The notes: a model not told the origin generated them from the sequence alone. DNA of 64,000 nucleotides from Bradyrhizobium sp. AUGA SZCCT0176 (GCF_018130145.1 NZ_JAFCMB010000001.1:1016693-1080692), one strand, 5' to 3'; positions 17,580 through 25,788 are shown, numbered from the stretch's first letter. Translations and numbers: made by a program.

Positions 17580-17636
17580 TTCAAGATTCCGCGGCGCATT
17601 CTGATCCTCGACCAACTGCCAAAGGGGGCGCTGTGA
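17580..17636 (+). pseudogene. Adenylate-forming enzyme, C-terminal fragment
   Basis: FKIPRRILILDQLPKGAL is the end of an AMP-binding enzyme (the stretch before the catalytic lysine of motif A10, normally ...PKG.TGK). The upstream part is missing, replaced by a hairpin repeat, and the sequence is cut just before TGK, where the frame shifts into the PCP-thioesterase gene. So a fused ligase-carrier-thioesterase has lost most of its first domain. Confidence 0.6.
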
Positions 17637-18616
17637 CGATCGACGATGATTTTTTCGCCAGCGGTGGTGACTCCCTTCTAGCGATGGAAATGCTCATCGA
17701 AGTCGAGCGGCTCATCGGCCACCGCTTACCGGAAACGACTCTGTATGGGGCAGAAACCATCCGCCAACTTGTCCCAAAAATCGCCATGCAGACAGGCACC
17801 CCGGCGACGCCGTTCTTCCAGTTCGGTGCCAGTTGCGATCGGCCCCCCTGTTCTTTTTTCAATGGGAACCTCGTTGGCGGCCACTCGGGTATGCGGCGGA
17901 TGGTAGAGCTTCTCGGGCTCGATTATCCAATCGTTTCGATCGATCCCCATGGTCTTCATGGGGAGCGGATTCCGCCGTCGATCGAGCAGATGGCCGCCGA
18001 CCGCCTGCCGCTTGTTCTGCAGAGGCAGAGCAGCGGTCCTTTCCTCCTGGGCGGCAAATGCAACGGCGCCATGGTGGCGTTTGAAACAGCCCGCCTGCTG
18101 ATGGCAGCCGGCCACAAGGTTGATATGGTGGCGATGGTCGACCCGCCGACCGTCAGTGCCCGTCCGGTGCCGCGGGCGATCATCGGGCTGATGAAGCCCC
18201 TGCTTCCGCTTTACCCTCTGCGCTGGGCATTTGAAAAAATGGCGGAGCTGGAGCGTTACTTCAAGGCGCCGAAGAGCGCGCCGATTACGATCGCCGAACT
18301 GGAGATTCCACCGGTGTTGTGGCAAGCCTATTCAATCGCAATGTCGCAATATCTTCCCGCACCGCTTGAGGTCCCTGTGGCTTTTTACGCGGCCGAACAC
18401 GACGGCCGGGCGTGGCGGCATCTCAGTTCTCAACTCGACGTGGTCGAGGTGCCTTGGGGACATCATGGCTGCCTGACTATCGGCGCTGAACAGCTGGTTG
18501 GTCATCTGCGGCAAAGAATTGACGCTCTGGTTGACGGCTGGCCTTCGGCCACCGCATACGTTGCCGATGTGCCCCCCCAGCGGGCGAAAAAACGGCCCCA
18601 ACGCCTAAGAGGATAG
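17633..18616 (+). CDS. Truncated carrier protein (PCP) plus thioesterase, NRPS-like remnant
   Basis: 327 residues from a GTG after AAAGGGGG. Residues 1-55 hold the rear part of a peptidyl carrier domain with the phosphopantetheine serine in DDFFASGGDSLLAMEMLIEV; the first helix of the domain is missing. Residues about 70-310 are an alpha/beta-hydrolase thioesterase: nucleophile elbow GGKCNGAM with cysteine in place of the usual serine, an aspartate in MVDPPT, and a histidine in WGHHGCLTIG. In complete relatives an adenylation domain precedes it, and its last residues survive just upstream. Whether this shortened protein is made or works is uncertain. Confidence 0.7.
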   Translation: MTIDDDFFASGGDSLLAMEMLIEVERLIGHRLPETTLYGAETIRQLVPKIAMQTGTPATPFFQFGASCDRPPCSFFNGNLVGGHSGMRRMVELLGLDYPIVSIDPHGLHGERIPPSIEQMAADRLPLVLQRQSSGPFLLGGKCNGAMVAFETARLLMAAGHKVDMVAMVDPPTVSARPVPRAIIGLMKPLLPLYPLRWAFEKMAELERYFKAPKSAPITIAELEIPPVLWQAYSIAMSQYLPAPLEVPVAFYAAEHDGRAWRHLSSQLDVVEVPWGHHGCLTIGAEQLVGHLRQRIDALVDGWPSATAYVADVPPQRAKKRPQRLRG

Positions 18617-18645
18617 CGCGCTGAGGACGATGAAGGCACAATTGT
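18591..18645 (+). repeat. GGCCCCA hairpin repeat, copy 2, with conserved downstream block
   Basis: AACGGCCCCAACGCCTAAGA followed by GCGCGCTGAGG and then GTCTAAACGGGGGTATAACTC. The region 34742-34860 repeats this order nearly base for base, so the repeat unit here is about 90 bases. Confidence 0.6.
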
Positions 18646-18809
18646 CTAAACGGGGGTATAACTCGGATCGGTTGGCACTATTCCCGGTACAGATACCAAG
18701 TTTTCCCGAATCCTCTTTCCGCATTGAAATCGGCTGTTAGCTTTTCGATTGGCGTTCGCACAACCGCCGCCGGGAGCGCCTTTCGTTGGAAATTAGATCT
18801 CTGACACCC
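18617..18809. other. Intergenic region
   Basis: No gene seen. It contains GTTGGCACTATTCCCGGTAC and TTTTCCCGAATCC, variants of the recurring TGCCAC-TTTTTCCCG motif. Confidence 0.5.
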
Positions 18810-18845
18810 CCGTCCGGGGTGGCCGCCACGGACGGCTTCTTTTTT
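18810..18845 (+). terminator. Hairpin with T run (CCCCCGTCC repeat, copy 2)
   Basis: CCGTCC-N14-GGACGG, where the loop can extend the stem (GTGGC/GCCAC), followed by CTTCTTTTTT. It has the form of a strong terminator and shares the CCCCCGTCCGGGG core with 17549 and 33774. Confidence 0.6.
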
Positions 18846-19063
18846 AAAAGAGCAACCGCCTTCGTTCTTCAGTTTATTTCAGTTCATCTGTCACCGAAAC
18901 AGGGTCGCTTGCCCAAGTGTTGGCGCGAGAAGAGCTTTGAATGTCGCGACATGATTCGAGAAACGGGCGCCATACGACCGAACAAGGACGGCATGAAGCT
19001 CTTCACCGCCCGCTCGAACAGACTTTTCGCCGTCCGGTTTGAAAATAATCGCCGGCTCTAAGG

Positions 19064-19612
19064 CTACAGGATAAGGTCAGCCTCCCGCAGGCCGCGATCC
19101 TCGGCGTTCGTCTTGATTTCAAAACCTAGACCCTCGCACATCTTTAGCATGACAGCGTTTTCTTGGAGGATCTCGCCATGCAGGCGTTTCAGGCTTTCTG
19201 ACTTGGCATACTCGATGATCAGTTGCATCAGCAGCCACCCCAATCCCCGTCCCTTTAGATCCGATCGAATAACAATCGCGTACTCTGCCGTTTCGTCGGC
19301 CTCATCAGTGTGCAGCCGAACAACACCGAGCGTATGGCCATCCGATTCGTCGATTGCAACAAAGGCCATAGCGCGTGAATAGTCTAGCCGAGTCAATTTG
19401 TTCATGAGTGCAGGCGATACTTCCTTGATCGAATCGAAGAAGCGAAGTCGCCGATCCTCATTGCTTACGTGCGCAAAAAGATCGCGAATAAGACCATCGT
19501 CGCTTGGTCGAACAGGTCGCAGAAATATTGGCCAATTATCGTCAAGAACCACATGCCTCTCCCATTCAGAAGGATACCGGCGAGCGCTCTCTTTCCTAGC
19601 TTTGCCGTTCAC
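19064..19612 (-). CDS. GNAT-family N-acetyltransferase
   Basis: 182 residues. PIFLRPVRPSDDGLIRDLFA opens a GNAT fold; the acetyl-CoA loop is IRSDLKGRGLGWLLM (R/Q-x-x-G-x-G), followed by the beta4-alpha4 stretch RLHGEILQENAVMLKMCEGL. This arrangement resembles the acetyltransferase domain of Pat-type protein lysine acetylases, such as those fused to acyl-CoA synthetase-like domains, but here it stands alone. The substrate cannot be told. No operon partners. Confidence 0.85.
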   Translation of the reverse strand: MNGKARKESARRYPSEWERHVVLDDNWPIFLRPVRPSDDGLIRDLFAHVSNEDRRLRFFDSIKEVSPALMNKLTRLDYSRAMAFVAIDESDGHTLGVVRLHTDEADETAEYAIVIRSDLKGRGLGWLLMQLIIEYAKSESLKRLHGEILQENAVMLKMCEGLGFEIKTNAEDRGLREADLIL

Positions 19613-19703
19613 ATAACCCTCCAGTGCGAGAAGGCCGCATTGGCGGCATTTGGGGTGTCACCCCTCGGTAGCCGCTTGCCGAAGTTGGATGGCACCCCCG
19701 GCC

Positions 19704-19781
19704 TTCGTCCGTGTTCGAAAAATCGGACGCCTCCGTCAACATGACGTGAGTCCCGGTCCGAACTTGGAAATGAAAGCGCAC
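19704..19781 (-). pseudogene. DUF6894-like gene remnant
   Basis: From a GTG: MRFHFQVRTGTHVMLTEASD then FSNTD. This matches the first 25 residues at 8722 (MRFHFQVRTGTHVMLTEVAD). The rest of the gene is missing and replaced by unrelated sequence reaching the GNAT gene. Confidence 0.65.
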
Positions 19782-19818
19782 TGTCTTCCCACCCCGTAGG
19801 CCAGTTAGGCCCTTATGG

Positions 19819-19843
19819 AACAGTTCTAACCTATCCTAGTTCC
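19819..19843 (-). promoter_or_regulatory. Possible EcfG-type promoter (GGAAC-N16-TGTT)
   Basis: Minus strand GGAAC-N16-TGTT, 38 bases before the DUF6894 remnant. It mirrors the element at 8658-8682 before the related gene, while the spacers differ. Confidence 0.4.
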
Positions 19844-19844
19844 G

Positions 19845-19955
19845 TCAAAAGGCGCGCGTGAGCACTGTAGCGAGCAACGCTGTGCTGAGGATTGCAACGC
19901 CCAGACAGATGCGTGCTGCGGCTGAATACCAGTCGAGATGGGGTAGTCCGTTCAT
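19845..19955 (-). CDS. Single-helix membrane microprotein, 36 residues
   Basis: MNGLPHLDWYSAAARICLGV then AILSTALLATVLTRAF. A polar, aromatic start is followed by one helix. Ribosome site AAGGAAGCGAGAGCC. Unknown role. Confidence 0.6.
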   Translation of the reverse strand: MNGLPHLDWYSAAARICLGVAILSTALLATVLTRAF

Positions 19956-20119
19956 GGCTCTCGCTTCCTTTATGGGCAGGCGGGAGCACGATCGACTCTC
20001 AGTCACCGACGCCTACGGACAGCGCCTTGGCCCGTGATGCAGGACAATGAGCCTGTCACCGGATGGTTGCTAACGATCGAGACACCTTCCGTAAGCGCGG
20101 CCGTCAAGTGAGGCGGGCC

Positions 20120-20290
20120 TCAGTTCAACCATCGCGGCCGGGCTTCCTTTTCGAACGCTTCCGCAAGCGTCGTCCAATCGGACGCAAGCTCTAGCCATGC
20201 GTCTGTGGCCAGCAAAGTCACAGACGCGGCAGCATTGGTACGGCAGTGGTCCGCGGCCTTGCGGCAGTAAGCTGCATCGTCTTTGCGCAT
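20120..20290 (-). CDS. Small helical protein, 'AxxCRxxA...W' family (copy 1)
   Basis: 56 residues: MRKDDAAYCRKAADHCRTNA, then DAWLELASDWTTLAEAFEKE. The gene at 36766 encodes a relative (RKLADECRDQADRAINPLDQ, then RWLKLAGDWAKMAQEAE). The shared A-x-x-C-R....[DE].W..LA.[DE]W..[LM]A pattern with synonymous and conservative differences shows selection on the protein. A helical hairpin is likely. I recall the family from Bradyrhizobium, with no function. Confidence 0.65.
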   Translation of the reverse strand: MRKDDAAYCRKAADHCRTNAAASVTLLATDAWLELASDWTTLAEAFEKEARPRWLN

Positions 20291-20341
20291 GTCCGTCAGC
20301 TTCTAAGTTGCGCTAATGGGACGGTCCGGAGATGGTTTGTC

Positions 20342-20516
20342 TCAAATTAGTTCCGGCGGGATCGCGCCAGCAGCTACCAACCGTTCCCGGTCTCTAGCTA
20401 ATAGCCGGTACACGCCGCGATGTCAGCGAACCGCTTTTGCATACACTCGTCGATGATGTTGCCGCAAACGCCTCGAATTTGTCTGCCTTTTCGAGGTACT
20501 GTTCAACGGTTCGCAT
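20342..20516 (-). pseudogene. Small 'VEQYLEKA' protein gene with two frameshifts
   Basis: MRTVEQYLEKADKFEAFAAT starts well. Around 20440-20455 the frame must change to read IDECMQKRFADIAAC, and near 20416 it must change again to read YRLLARDRERLVAAGAIPPE to a stop at 20342. Corrected, it makes the familiar small rhizobial protein of the form YL.KA..F..LA......Q.R.AD.A..YR.LA..RE.LV. Two shifts make true decay more likely than one read error. Confidence 0.6.
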
Positions 20517-20520
20517 AACC

Positions 20521-20721
20521 TCACTCCGGCGCTTGCAGGCCGGGCGATGAAAGCCACTCATCAACGTGTGTCGCAGTCTCCGCTTGGCGTGCCTTGCGAA
20601 GAATCTGTTCCCGCTCCGGGCCATGCGGCAATTTTTCAGCTCGGGCGCGTAGGCGCCGGGCTTCCTGTTCGAGACGCTCGGAGAGGGATAGCAATTGCTT
20701 GAATCGACGCCGCTGTACCAG
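20521..20721 (-). CDS. Small helical protein, 'LRKARQAE' family (copy 2), non-ATG start
   Basis: The frame reads VQRRRFKQLLSLSERLEQEA, then LPHGPEREQILRKARQAETA and HVDEWLSSPGLQAPE. It matches 8435 and 59543 closely. An in-frame stop lies just upstream, and the only start-like codon is a CTG two bases after AAGGAG, so the original ATG seems to have been lost; a TTG inside may be used. It may be a very recent pseudogene. Confidence 0.55.
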   Translation of the reverse strand: MVQRRRFKQLLSLSERLEQEARRLRARAEKLPHGPEREQILRKARQAETATHVDEWLSSPGLQAPE

Positions 20722-21120
20722 CGCTCCTTTCCATTAAGGAAGGCGGGAGCGCTACCAGGCGTTCTCATCACCGATAAAAGCCACTGACCGGGCGGTGATG
20801 AACCAGTCTGACATGGCTGTAGCTGTCTCGCTGGTCAAAACAGCTCACATCACAAAACTTAACACGATATCGCCGCCGTGGGTGTTCGGGAACAAGTGGC
20901 GATGGCCGGAGTTTTGACTGCGCTGCCTGTCCCCAATTACCCGGCAGTATATGCGGCCCCAGTGCTCCCCGAGGCTGGGGCCGTTTCTTTGCTAATTACG
21001 GGCGATCAGGAACGATAGCGATCGGCTGGATTTTGCTTTCCAATGCGTCGTGCCAGACGCATGAGGCTACCTAATCCCTAGCCGATCGGCCCCAGTTTCC
21101 TCCTCAGGGCTGGGGCCGTT
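20722..21120. other. Intergenic region with two hairpins
   Basis: No gene is supported. Two copies of the GGCCCCAG...CTGGGGCC hairpin occur at 20953 and 21086. Confidence 0.5.
20953..20990 (+). repeat. GGCCCCAG hairpin repeat, copy 3
   Basis: GCGGCCCCAG-TGCTCCCCGAGG-CTGGGGCCG followed by TTTCTTT; a perfect stem and T-rich end, so terminator function is possible. Confidence 0.65.
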
Positions 21121-21123
21121 TTA
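21086..21123 (+). repeat. GGCCCCAG hairpin repeat, copy 4
   Basis: CGGCCCCAG-TTTCCTCCTCAGGG-CTGGGGCCG followed by TTTTAG. Confidence 0.65.
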
Positions 21124-21300
21124 GCGGCGCGTCTTCCTGCCCGAAACAACGAAACTGCCCTCAGGAAAACGCATCCTTGGCCCTCGAAGGCGTAGAACTG
21201 CACCTCGTAATTGTGCTTGCGGCTGTGCAGACCGTCGAAATCGGAGATGCCATCGACGGCAAGCAGCACGGCCCTCACCATCTAGAACCGCAAGGGCATC
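21124..21300 (-). pseudogene. ATP-dependent DNA ligase fragment, frameshifted
   Basis: The minus strand reads DALAVLDGE, then after one extra base in GAGGGCC, AVLLAVDGISDFDGLHSRKH and NYEVQFYAF. LDGEAV..VDG is ligase motif III and its surroundings, seen in ATP-dependent ligases of rhizobia. Nothing of the catalytic lysine region or OB fold remains. This is the second broken ATP-dependent ligase in the window (see 9567). Confidence 0.6.
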
Positions 21301-21382
21301 CAGATCACCCACGCGCCGGGCACGATGTACAAACTAGAGGGTCGGACTTCAAAGCTAGGCGGGGGCCTAGATCGCAAGGCAA

Positions 21383-21410
21383 AGAGGCCGCCAGATGAGG
21401 CGGCCTCTTT
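21383..21410 (+). terminator. Terminator-like stem
   Basis: AGAGGCCGCC-AGATGA-GGCGGCCTCT followed by TTC. The stem is self-complementary, so it could act on either strand. A similar stem is at 25576. Confidence 0.6.
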
Positions 21411-21426
21411 CATTTGTCAATGTGGT

Positions 21427-21547
21427 CCATGTCGCCTTTTGGCACTTTTGAGACATCCGATGGCCTCTGCCGAAGTCCGTTATTGAGGGCAAAGCCGACT
21501 TCCCGGTTGAACGCCCGGACTTCTCACTTTGACCCAAGCCGACAAGA
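21427..21547 (+). repeat. Dispersed repeat B, copy 1
   Basis: CATGTCGCCTTTTGGCACTT, then GACATCCGATGGC, GAAGTCCGTT, and TTTGACCCAAGCCGACA. The same ordered blocks occur at 25620-25740 and in part at 24543, 16755, 23560 and 28955. I recall the CCCA-A/T-A-GCGGACAT ending from intergenic regions of other Bradyrhizobium. Confidence 0.6.
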
Positions 21548-21724
21548 GCTGGCTCAAAATCCCGCAGTGCGGGTGCCGCTGCGGCACCGGTGGGCAAAGC
21601 ACAGAAGAGGGCAGTGGCGCCCATCTCCCAACGGACACGATTGGCGGTCCCATGGTAGGCTGAGAGGTTAATTGTTCGAACTGGCGGCGGCGCTATCTCT
21701 GGTGTGCCCGGAGGGAGATGCCCG

Positions 21725-22717
21725 ATGATCGGAATGAGGCGTCGGCGTTTCATTGCGCTTTGCGGGGGCGCTGCAGCCTGGCCGCTCGTGGCGCGGGCCC
21801 AGCAGCCAATGACAAAGCTGTCTCGGATTGGCTGGCTAGTGACCGGCTCTCCTGCGTCGTACCGGTATTCGCTCGCTGCGTTTCTGGATGGATTGAAGGC
21901 TCTTGGCTACGTTGAGGGAGGAAATATCGGTATCGAATACCGATGGGCCGAGGGCGATGTTGCACGACTTCCCAAATTGGCTAACGAACTCGTTGAACAG
22001 AAGGTCGATATCATTTTGGCGGGAGGATCACCTGGCGCAGAGGCCGCGAAGCAGGCGACCTCTCTCATTCCTATCGTAGCTGCAGGCGTTGGAGACCTTG
22101 TCGAACTTAGGCTGGTAACGAGCCTCGCGCGGCCGGGTGGTAATCTAACCGGATTTGTCGCAAACGCGCCGGAGACCGTAGCAAAACGTCTTCAAATAAT
22201 GAAGGAGATCATGCCGCAAGCCAAACGCGCGGCGGTTCTATGGAACTCTATCAGCTCCAATGCCAAACTTGAATGGGCAACGGCCAAAGAATTCGCCGCC
22301 GCAAACGGCATTGTGGTCGCGCTATATGACGCTCGCGGTATCGATGAATTAAGCAACGTATTGGCGACGGTACCGCAATCTGATCCCGGCTTCCTTGTTG
22401 TTTTGAATGATCCTTTTATGTTCACGTATCGCAAGGTCATCGTGGATGCTGCTACTCGCTTTCGGCTTCCATCGATCTACGGATTCCGCGAATTTGTCGA
22501 CGATGGAGGAATGATCAGCTATGGCGTGAGCATCTCCGATACCTATCGTCGGGCAGCCAGCTACGTGGATAGGATTCTCAGGGGCGAAAAACCCGCCAAT
22601 CTCCCTGTCCAATTACCAACCAGGTTCGAACTCGTTGTCAATCTCAAGACTGCTAAGGCACTCGGTTACGCCTTCCCCGACTCATTCCTCGTACGCGCAG
22701 ACGAAGTGATTGAATAA
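21725..22717 (+). CDS. ABC transporter substrate-binding protein (ABC_sub_bind type), orphan
   Basis: 330 residues from the ATG at 21725; an ATG nine bases later is equally possible. A Tat-type signal (MRRRRFIALCGGAAAWPLVA) ends near RAQQ. The mature protein is the two-lobed periplasmic binding fold of the PF04392 type: RIGWLVTGSP, FLDGLKALGYVEGGNIGIEY, IVAAGVGDLVELRLVTSLARPGGNLTG region, and LPVQLPTRFELVVNLKTAKA near the end. These proteins are numerous in Bradyrhizobium and often lack nearby permease and ATPase genes, as here. Ligand unknown. Confidence 0.88.
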   Translation: MIGMRRRRFIALCGGAAAWPLVARAQQPMTKLSRIGWLVTGSPASYRYSLAAFLDGLKALGYVEGGNIGIEYRWAEGDVARLPKLANELVEQKVDIILAGGSPGAEAAKQATSLIPIVAAGVGDLVELRLVTSLARPGGNLTGFVANAPETVAKRLQIMKEIMPQAKRAAVLWNSISSNAKLEWATAKEFAAANGIVVALYDARGIDELSNVLATVPQSDPGFLVVLNDPFMFTYRKVIVDAATRFRLPSIYGFREFVDDGGMISYGVSISDTYRRAASYVDRILRGEKPANLPVQLPTRFELVVNLKTAKALGYAFPDSFLVRADEVIE

Positions 22718-22776
22718 GGAAGCTATCTGTTTGCACTGCATGAGTCCGCATTTGGCCGAACCGGCTGTCGAAGGGC

Positions 22777-22800
22777 GGGCAGAGCATGTCCGCTCTGCCC
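22777..22800. terminator. Hairpin between convergent genes
   Basis: GGGCAGAGC-ATGTCC-GCTCTGCCC, a perfect nine-base stem between the binding-protein gene and the integrase pseudogene that face each other. No clear T run on either side. Confidence 0.45.
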
Positions 22801-22807
22801 GGGTATT

Positions 22808-23447
22808 TCAGACATCAACTTGTTCAGCTATTGCCAGCGCGTCATCGACCTCAATGCCGAGATATCTCACCGTGCTTTCGATCTTGGTGTGCCCGAGCAA
22901 GAGCTGGACAGCCCTGAGATTTCCGGTCCGTCGATAGATCAGGGTCGCTTTTGTGCGTCGCAGTGAGTGCGTGCCAAACAGTCGGGAATCTAGCCCGACG
23001 CTTCCGATCCACTCCGACACGAGCCGGGCATATTGGCGCGTTGTCATATGGCGGTCAGGACCACGACGGCCGGTGAACAAGACCTCGCCGGGCCGTTTGC
23101 CGGTGGCCTTTAGGTAATCATCGACCGCCTGGCGAGTCTGTTCGCTCAATTCAAATCTGACGGGTCGCCCAGTTTTCTTTTGTCGGACCGTTGCGCGATC
23201 GGCCGTGTAACCGCCTGCGGCGACATCCTCGACCCGAATGGCGACGACATCACAGCCGCAAAGCTTGCTGTCGATTGCCAAATTGAACATGGCCAAGTCG
23301 CGAGCGCGGCCTTCGATCTAGAGTTTCGTCCGGATCGACCAGACATGCTTGGGTCGCAGCGGCGGCTTTGCTCCCGTGAGCTTACCCTTGTTCCACGGCA
23401 CTCGCTTGGGCGCGGGGGTCGCATTCACTTGATCCTGCATGGCCATA
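22808..23447 (-). pseudogene. Tyrosine recombinase (integrase), frameshift plus nonsense
   Basis: A good start with ribosome site (CGAGGAGT-ATG) gives MAMQDQVNATPAPKRV. One extra base near 23400 breaks the frame; corrected it reads PWNKGKLTGAKPPLRPKHVW and SIRTKL, then an in-frame TAG at 23318, then IEGRARDLAMFNLAIDSKL. From 23296 down, 162 residues are open and hold the catalytic region: HSLRRTKATLIY, LLLGHTKIESTVRYLG with H, R, H and Y in the right places. Length is close to the short integrases common in rhizobia. Two independent lesions imply a dead gene. Confidence 0.8.
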
Positions 23448-23559
23448 CTCCTCGGCTCGGTTACAGAGGACGAGAAGCATGTGCCACCGGATTAGGCTTT
23501 GGAATCAGGTCAGTTTCCGGGTCAGACTTCGCGTCCGGCCCAGCGGCAAACCAGCTGTA

Positions 23560-23582
23560 GCGTTTGACCCACAACGGACGTC
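23560..23582 (+). repeat. Dispersed repeat B, 3' fragment
   Basis: CGTTTGACCCACAACGGACG, matching the end of repeat B. Confidence 0.45.
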
Positions 23583-23711
23583 GCGATCCGCCCGCCCCCG
23601 AGCGGGCTCCCTCTATTCTTGTTGACCTGCCATTTGGCTCCATTTTGCCGTTCTATTTGAAATGGTGGAGGCGTATAATAGCTGCGCTGCGCACCTTCCA
23701 CGGGCCACGAC

Positions 23712-24422
23712 ATGGCAAATGAGCGCACCAAGAACCCGTTTGACCCTCTGGCGTTTCTCGCCAAAGTTGGGACGGGAAAAACGATATCGGTTTATCGCAA
23801 GGATCAGATCATCTTCTCTCAAGGAGAAGTCGCCGATACGATTTTTTACCTTCAGAAGGGCGGCGTCAAAATTGTCGTGCTATCTGACCAAGGCAAGGAA
23901 GCGGTCGTCGGTATTTTAGAACCCGGCCAGTTCTTCGGCGAAGGGTGTATGAATGGCCACTCGCTACGGATCGCAACGAGCACGGCGACGGAAGAAAGCC
24001 TGATCACCTCGATATCAAAGTCTGCAATGATTGCGGTCCTGCATGACGAACCGAAATTTTCGGAGCTATTTGTAGCTTATCTATTGACCCGAAACAGCCG
24101 GGTTGAAGACGATTTGATCGACCAACTATTTAATTCGAGTGAGAAACGACTTGCGCGGCTGCTGCTTCTGCTCGCGAAATTCGGCAAGGAAGGCAGCCCA
24201 ACACCTATCAGCCCAAATATCAGTCAGGAAACCTTAGCCGAAATGATCGGCACGACGCGATCTCGCGTAAGTTTCTTCATGAACAAATTCCGCAAGCTGG
24301 GCTTGATCAGTTACAACGGAAAAATAGAGGTTCACAATTCGTTGTTGGATGCGGTCCTGCGTGAAAAGCCCCAACTACAAAGGGATGGGGAAGCAGATAC
24401 CCCTGAGAAACGCGGCGCGTGA
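23712..24422 (+). CDS. Crp/Fnr-family transcription regulator (paralogue 1)
   Basis: 236 residues. An N-terminal cyclic-nucleotide-type beta-barrel (about 20-130) includes IFSQGEVADTIFYLQKGGVK, EAVVGILEPGQFFGEGC and a dimer helix (SELFVAYLLTRNSRVEDDLI). The C-terminal winged helix has the recognition helix in QETLAEMIGTTRSRVSFFMN, KFRKLGLISY. There is no Fnr-type cysteine cluster. It is about 65 percent identical by eye to the protein at 25789, which is on the other strand about 1.4 kb away. Signal and targets unknown. A clear terminator follows at 24465. Confidence 0.9.
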   Translation: MANERTKNPFDPLAFLAKVGTGKTISVYRKDQIIFSQGEVADTIFYLQKGGVKIVVLSDQGKEAVVGILEPGQFFGEGCMNGHSLRIATSTATEESLITSISKSAMIAVLHDEPKFSELFVAYLLTRNSRVEDDLIDQLFNSSEKRLARLLLLLAKFGKEGSPTPISPNISQETLAEMIGTTRSRVSFFMNKFRKLGLISYNGKIEVHNSLLDAVLREKPQLQRDGEADTPEKRGA

Positions 24423-24464
24423 CCCTCCGCTACGCGGGCTCTTTCCGGCCCGGCCCAACTGCGA

Positions 24465-24484
24465 AGTCTCTGCGAGACTTTTTC
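24465..24484 (+). terminator. Rho-independent terminator
   Basis: AGTCTC-TGC-GAGACT followed by TTTTTC, 43 bases after the Crp/Fnr gene. Confidence 0.75.
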
Positions 24485-24542
24485 AAAAATGAGCGTTGGC
24501 GCTCATACCCGCACACTACAGTCTATCGGGGTGGCGGCTGAG

Positions 24543-24618
24543 AATGTCTGTTTATCGGGGAAGACCGGAAGTGGCCGGTAGACAGCCAAAACGGCGCTTT
24601 TGACCCAGAACGGACGTT
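24543..24618 (+). repeat. Dispersed repeat B, partial copy
   Basis: AATGTCTGTTTATCGGGGAA, GACCGGAAGTGGCCGG, then TTTTGACCCAGAACGGACG. Corresponds to the second half of the copy at 25620. Confidence 0.55.
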
Positions 24619-24811
24619 GCGCCTCACCGTCTCGCCCGGCCACAAAAGGGCTTTATGATCAGAAGTAGCAGCGTCATTGTCCTATCGGAATGGACGAGCG
24701 GGGTTGAAGTTTCATAACAACGGTCCTCACTATCCAAGCCGGGCTGGCGCGGTGATCCCATGCCTCTGGCATCCTTGACAGTGTCTGAAATCTTCCCGTG
24801 GGAGTTTCGCA

Positions 24812-25489
24812 ATGATCTCCAGCCAACCGGGTTTGACGAGCGCCTACCTGAGAACTCCAAAGGCCGCAGCCTTCGCGGGCATCATATTTTCTGTGTTGTG
24901 GGTCGCTGTGTTCGGACTCATGCGGCTTTCGGTGCCATCTGATCCCTTCGAGGAAGGCGCTTGGCTCGCGGGGGATACGACGTTTGTGGCGCTTGCCCTA
25001 AATCTTGTGCCTGTCGCTGGCGTAGCCTTTCTCTGGTTCATCGGAGTACTTCGTGACAGACTTGGGGCTCGCGAGGACCAATTTTTCGCGACCGTGTTCT
25101 TGGGCAGCGGAGTCTTACTGCTGGCGATGCTGTTCGTTGCCGCCGCGGTCTTTGGCGCGATCATAGTCGCACTTCGGGCGGCACCTGACGCGCTCGTCCA
25201 CTCCGCCACTTTTCATTTCGGGCGCGGCTTGGCCTACGGGATGATCAACATTTACGTGGTAAAGACGGCGGCGGTCTTCATGATCACGACGTCGACAATT
25301 GCCATCTATACCCGTTTGATGCCCCGTTGGCTCGCAATCGTGGGATTCATCATCGCGGCGGCGCTCCTGATCGGAAGCTCCTATTTCGAATCGAGCCTGC
25401 TTGTGTTTCCGTTGTGGGTCTTGTTGGTTAGCCTGACCATCCTACGAGACAGGACAGTTGTCCCAATTTCGACGGATCCGCTGCCATAG
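24812..25489 (+). CDS. Integral membrane protein, six or so helices
   Basis: 225 residues. Hydrophobic segments are visible at about 20-40 (AFAGIIFSVLWVAVFGLM), 58-82, 95-125, 150-168, 175-195 and 198-215. There is no motif that names a transporter; it resembles uncharacterised DUF4386-type membrane proteins, but I cannot confirm that. The start is chosen at the ATG at 24812 after GGGAGTTTCGCA. It lies alone between repeats and the two Crp/Fnr genes. Confidence 0.7.
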   Translation: MISSQPGLTSAYLRTPKAAAFAGIIFSVLWVAVFGLMRLSVPSDPFEEGAWLAGDTTFVALALNLVPVAGVAFLWFIGVLRDRLGAREDQFFATVFLGSGVLLLAMLFVAAAVFGAIIVALRAAPDALVHSATFHFGRGLAYGMINIYVVKTAAVFMITTSTIAIYTRLMPRWLAIVGFIIAAALLIGSSYFESSLLVFPLWVLLVSLTILRDRTVVPISTDPLP

Positions 25490-25575
25490 CGGTTACGGCA
25501 TCCCAGCTGAGCTGAACTCCCCGTGTTTCGGTCGCACCAACTTGAACACGGAAATCGTCAAAGACGAGACGAAGT

Positions 25576-25600
25576 AGGCCGCCTCAGTTGGCGGCCTCTT
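25576..25600 (+). terminator. Terminator-like stem
   Basis: AGGCCGCC-TCAGTT-GGCGGCCT followed by CTTTC. Same type as at 21383, and, like that one, immediately followed by repeat B. Confidence 0.6.
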
Positions 25601-25619
25601 TCATTTATCGATGCGAATT

Positions 25620-25740
25620 CCATGTCGCCTATTGGCACGAAACGGACCCGCCGACCGGCTCTGACGATGTCCGTTCACCGGGATAGACCGGAAGTCGCCG
25701 TGGTCCGGTCAAACCGACGCAAATGACCCAAAGCCGACAT
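25620..25740 (+). repeat. Dispersed repeat B, copy 2 (best copy)
   Basis: CCATGTCGCCTATTGGCACG, ACGATGTCCGTTCACCGGG, GACCGGAAGTCGCCG and ATGACCCAAAGCCGACAT in order. About 120 bases, no protein of its own. Confidence 0.6.
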
Positions 25741-25788
25741 TTGTTCGAGTACGTCGCTGTCCCGGCGCGTTATACAAGTGATGATCAA

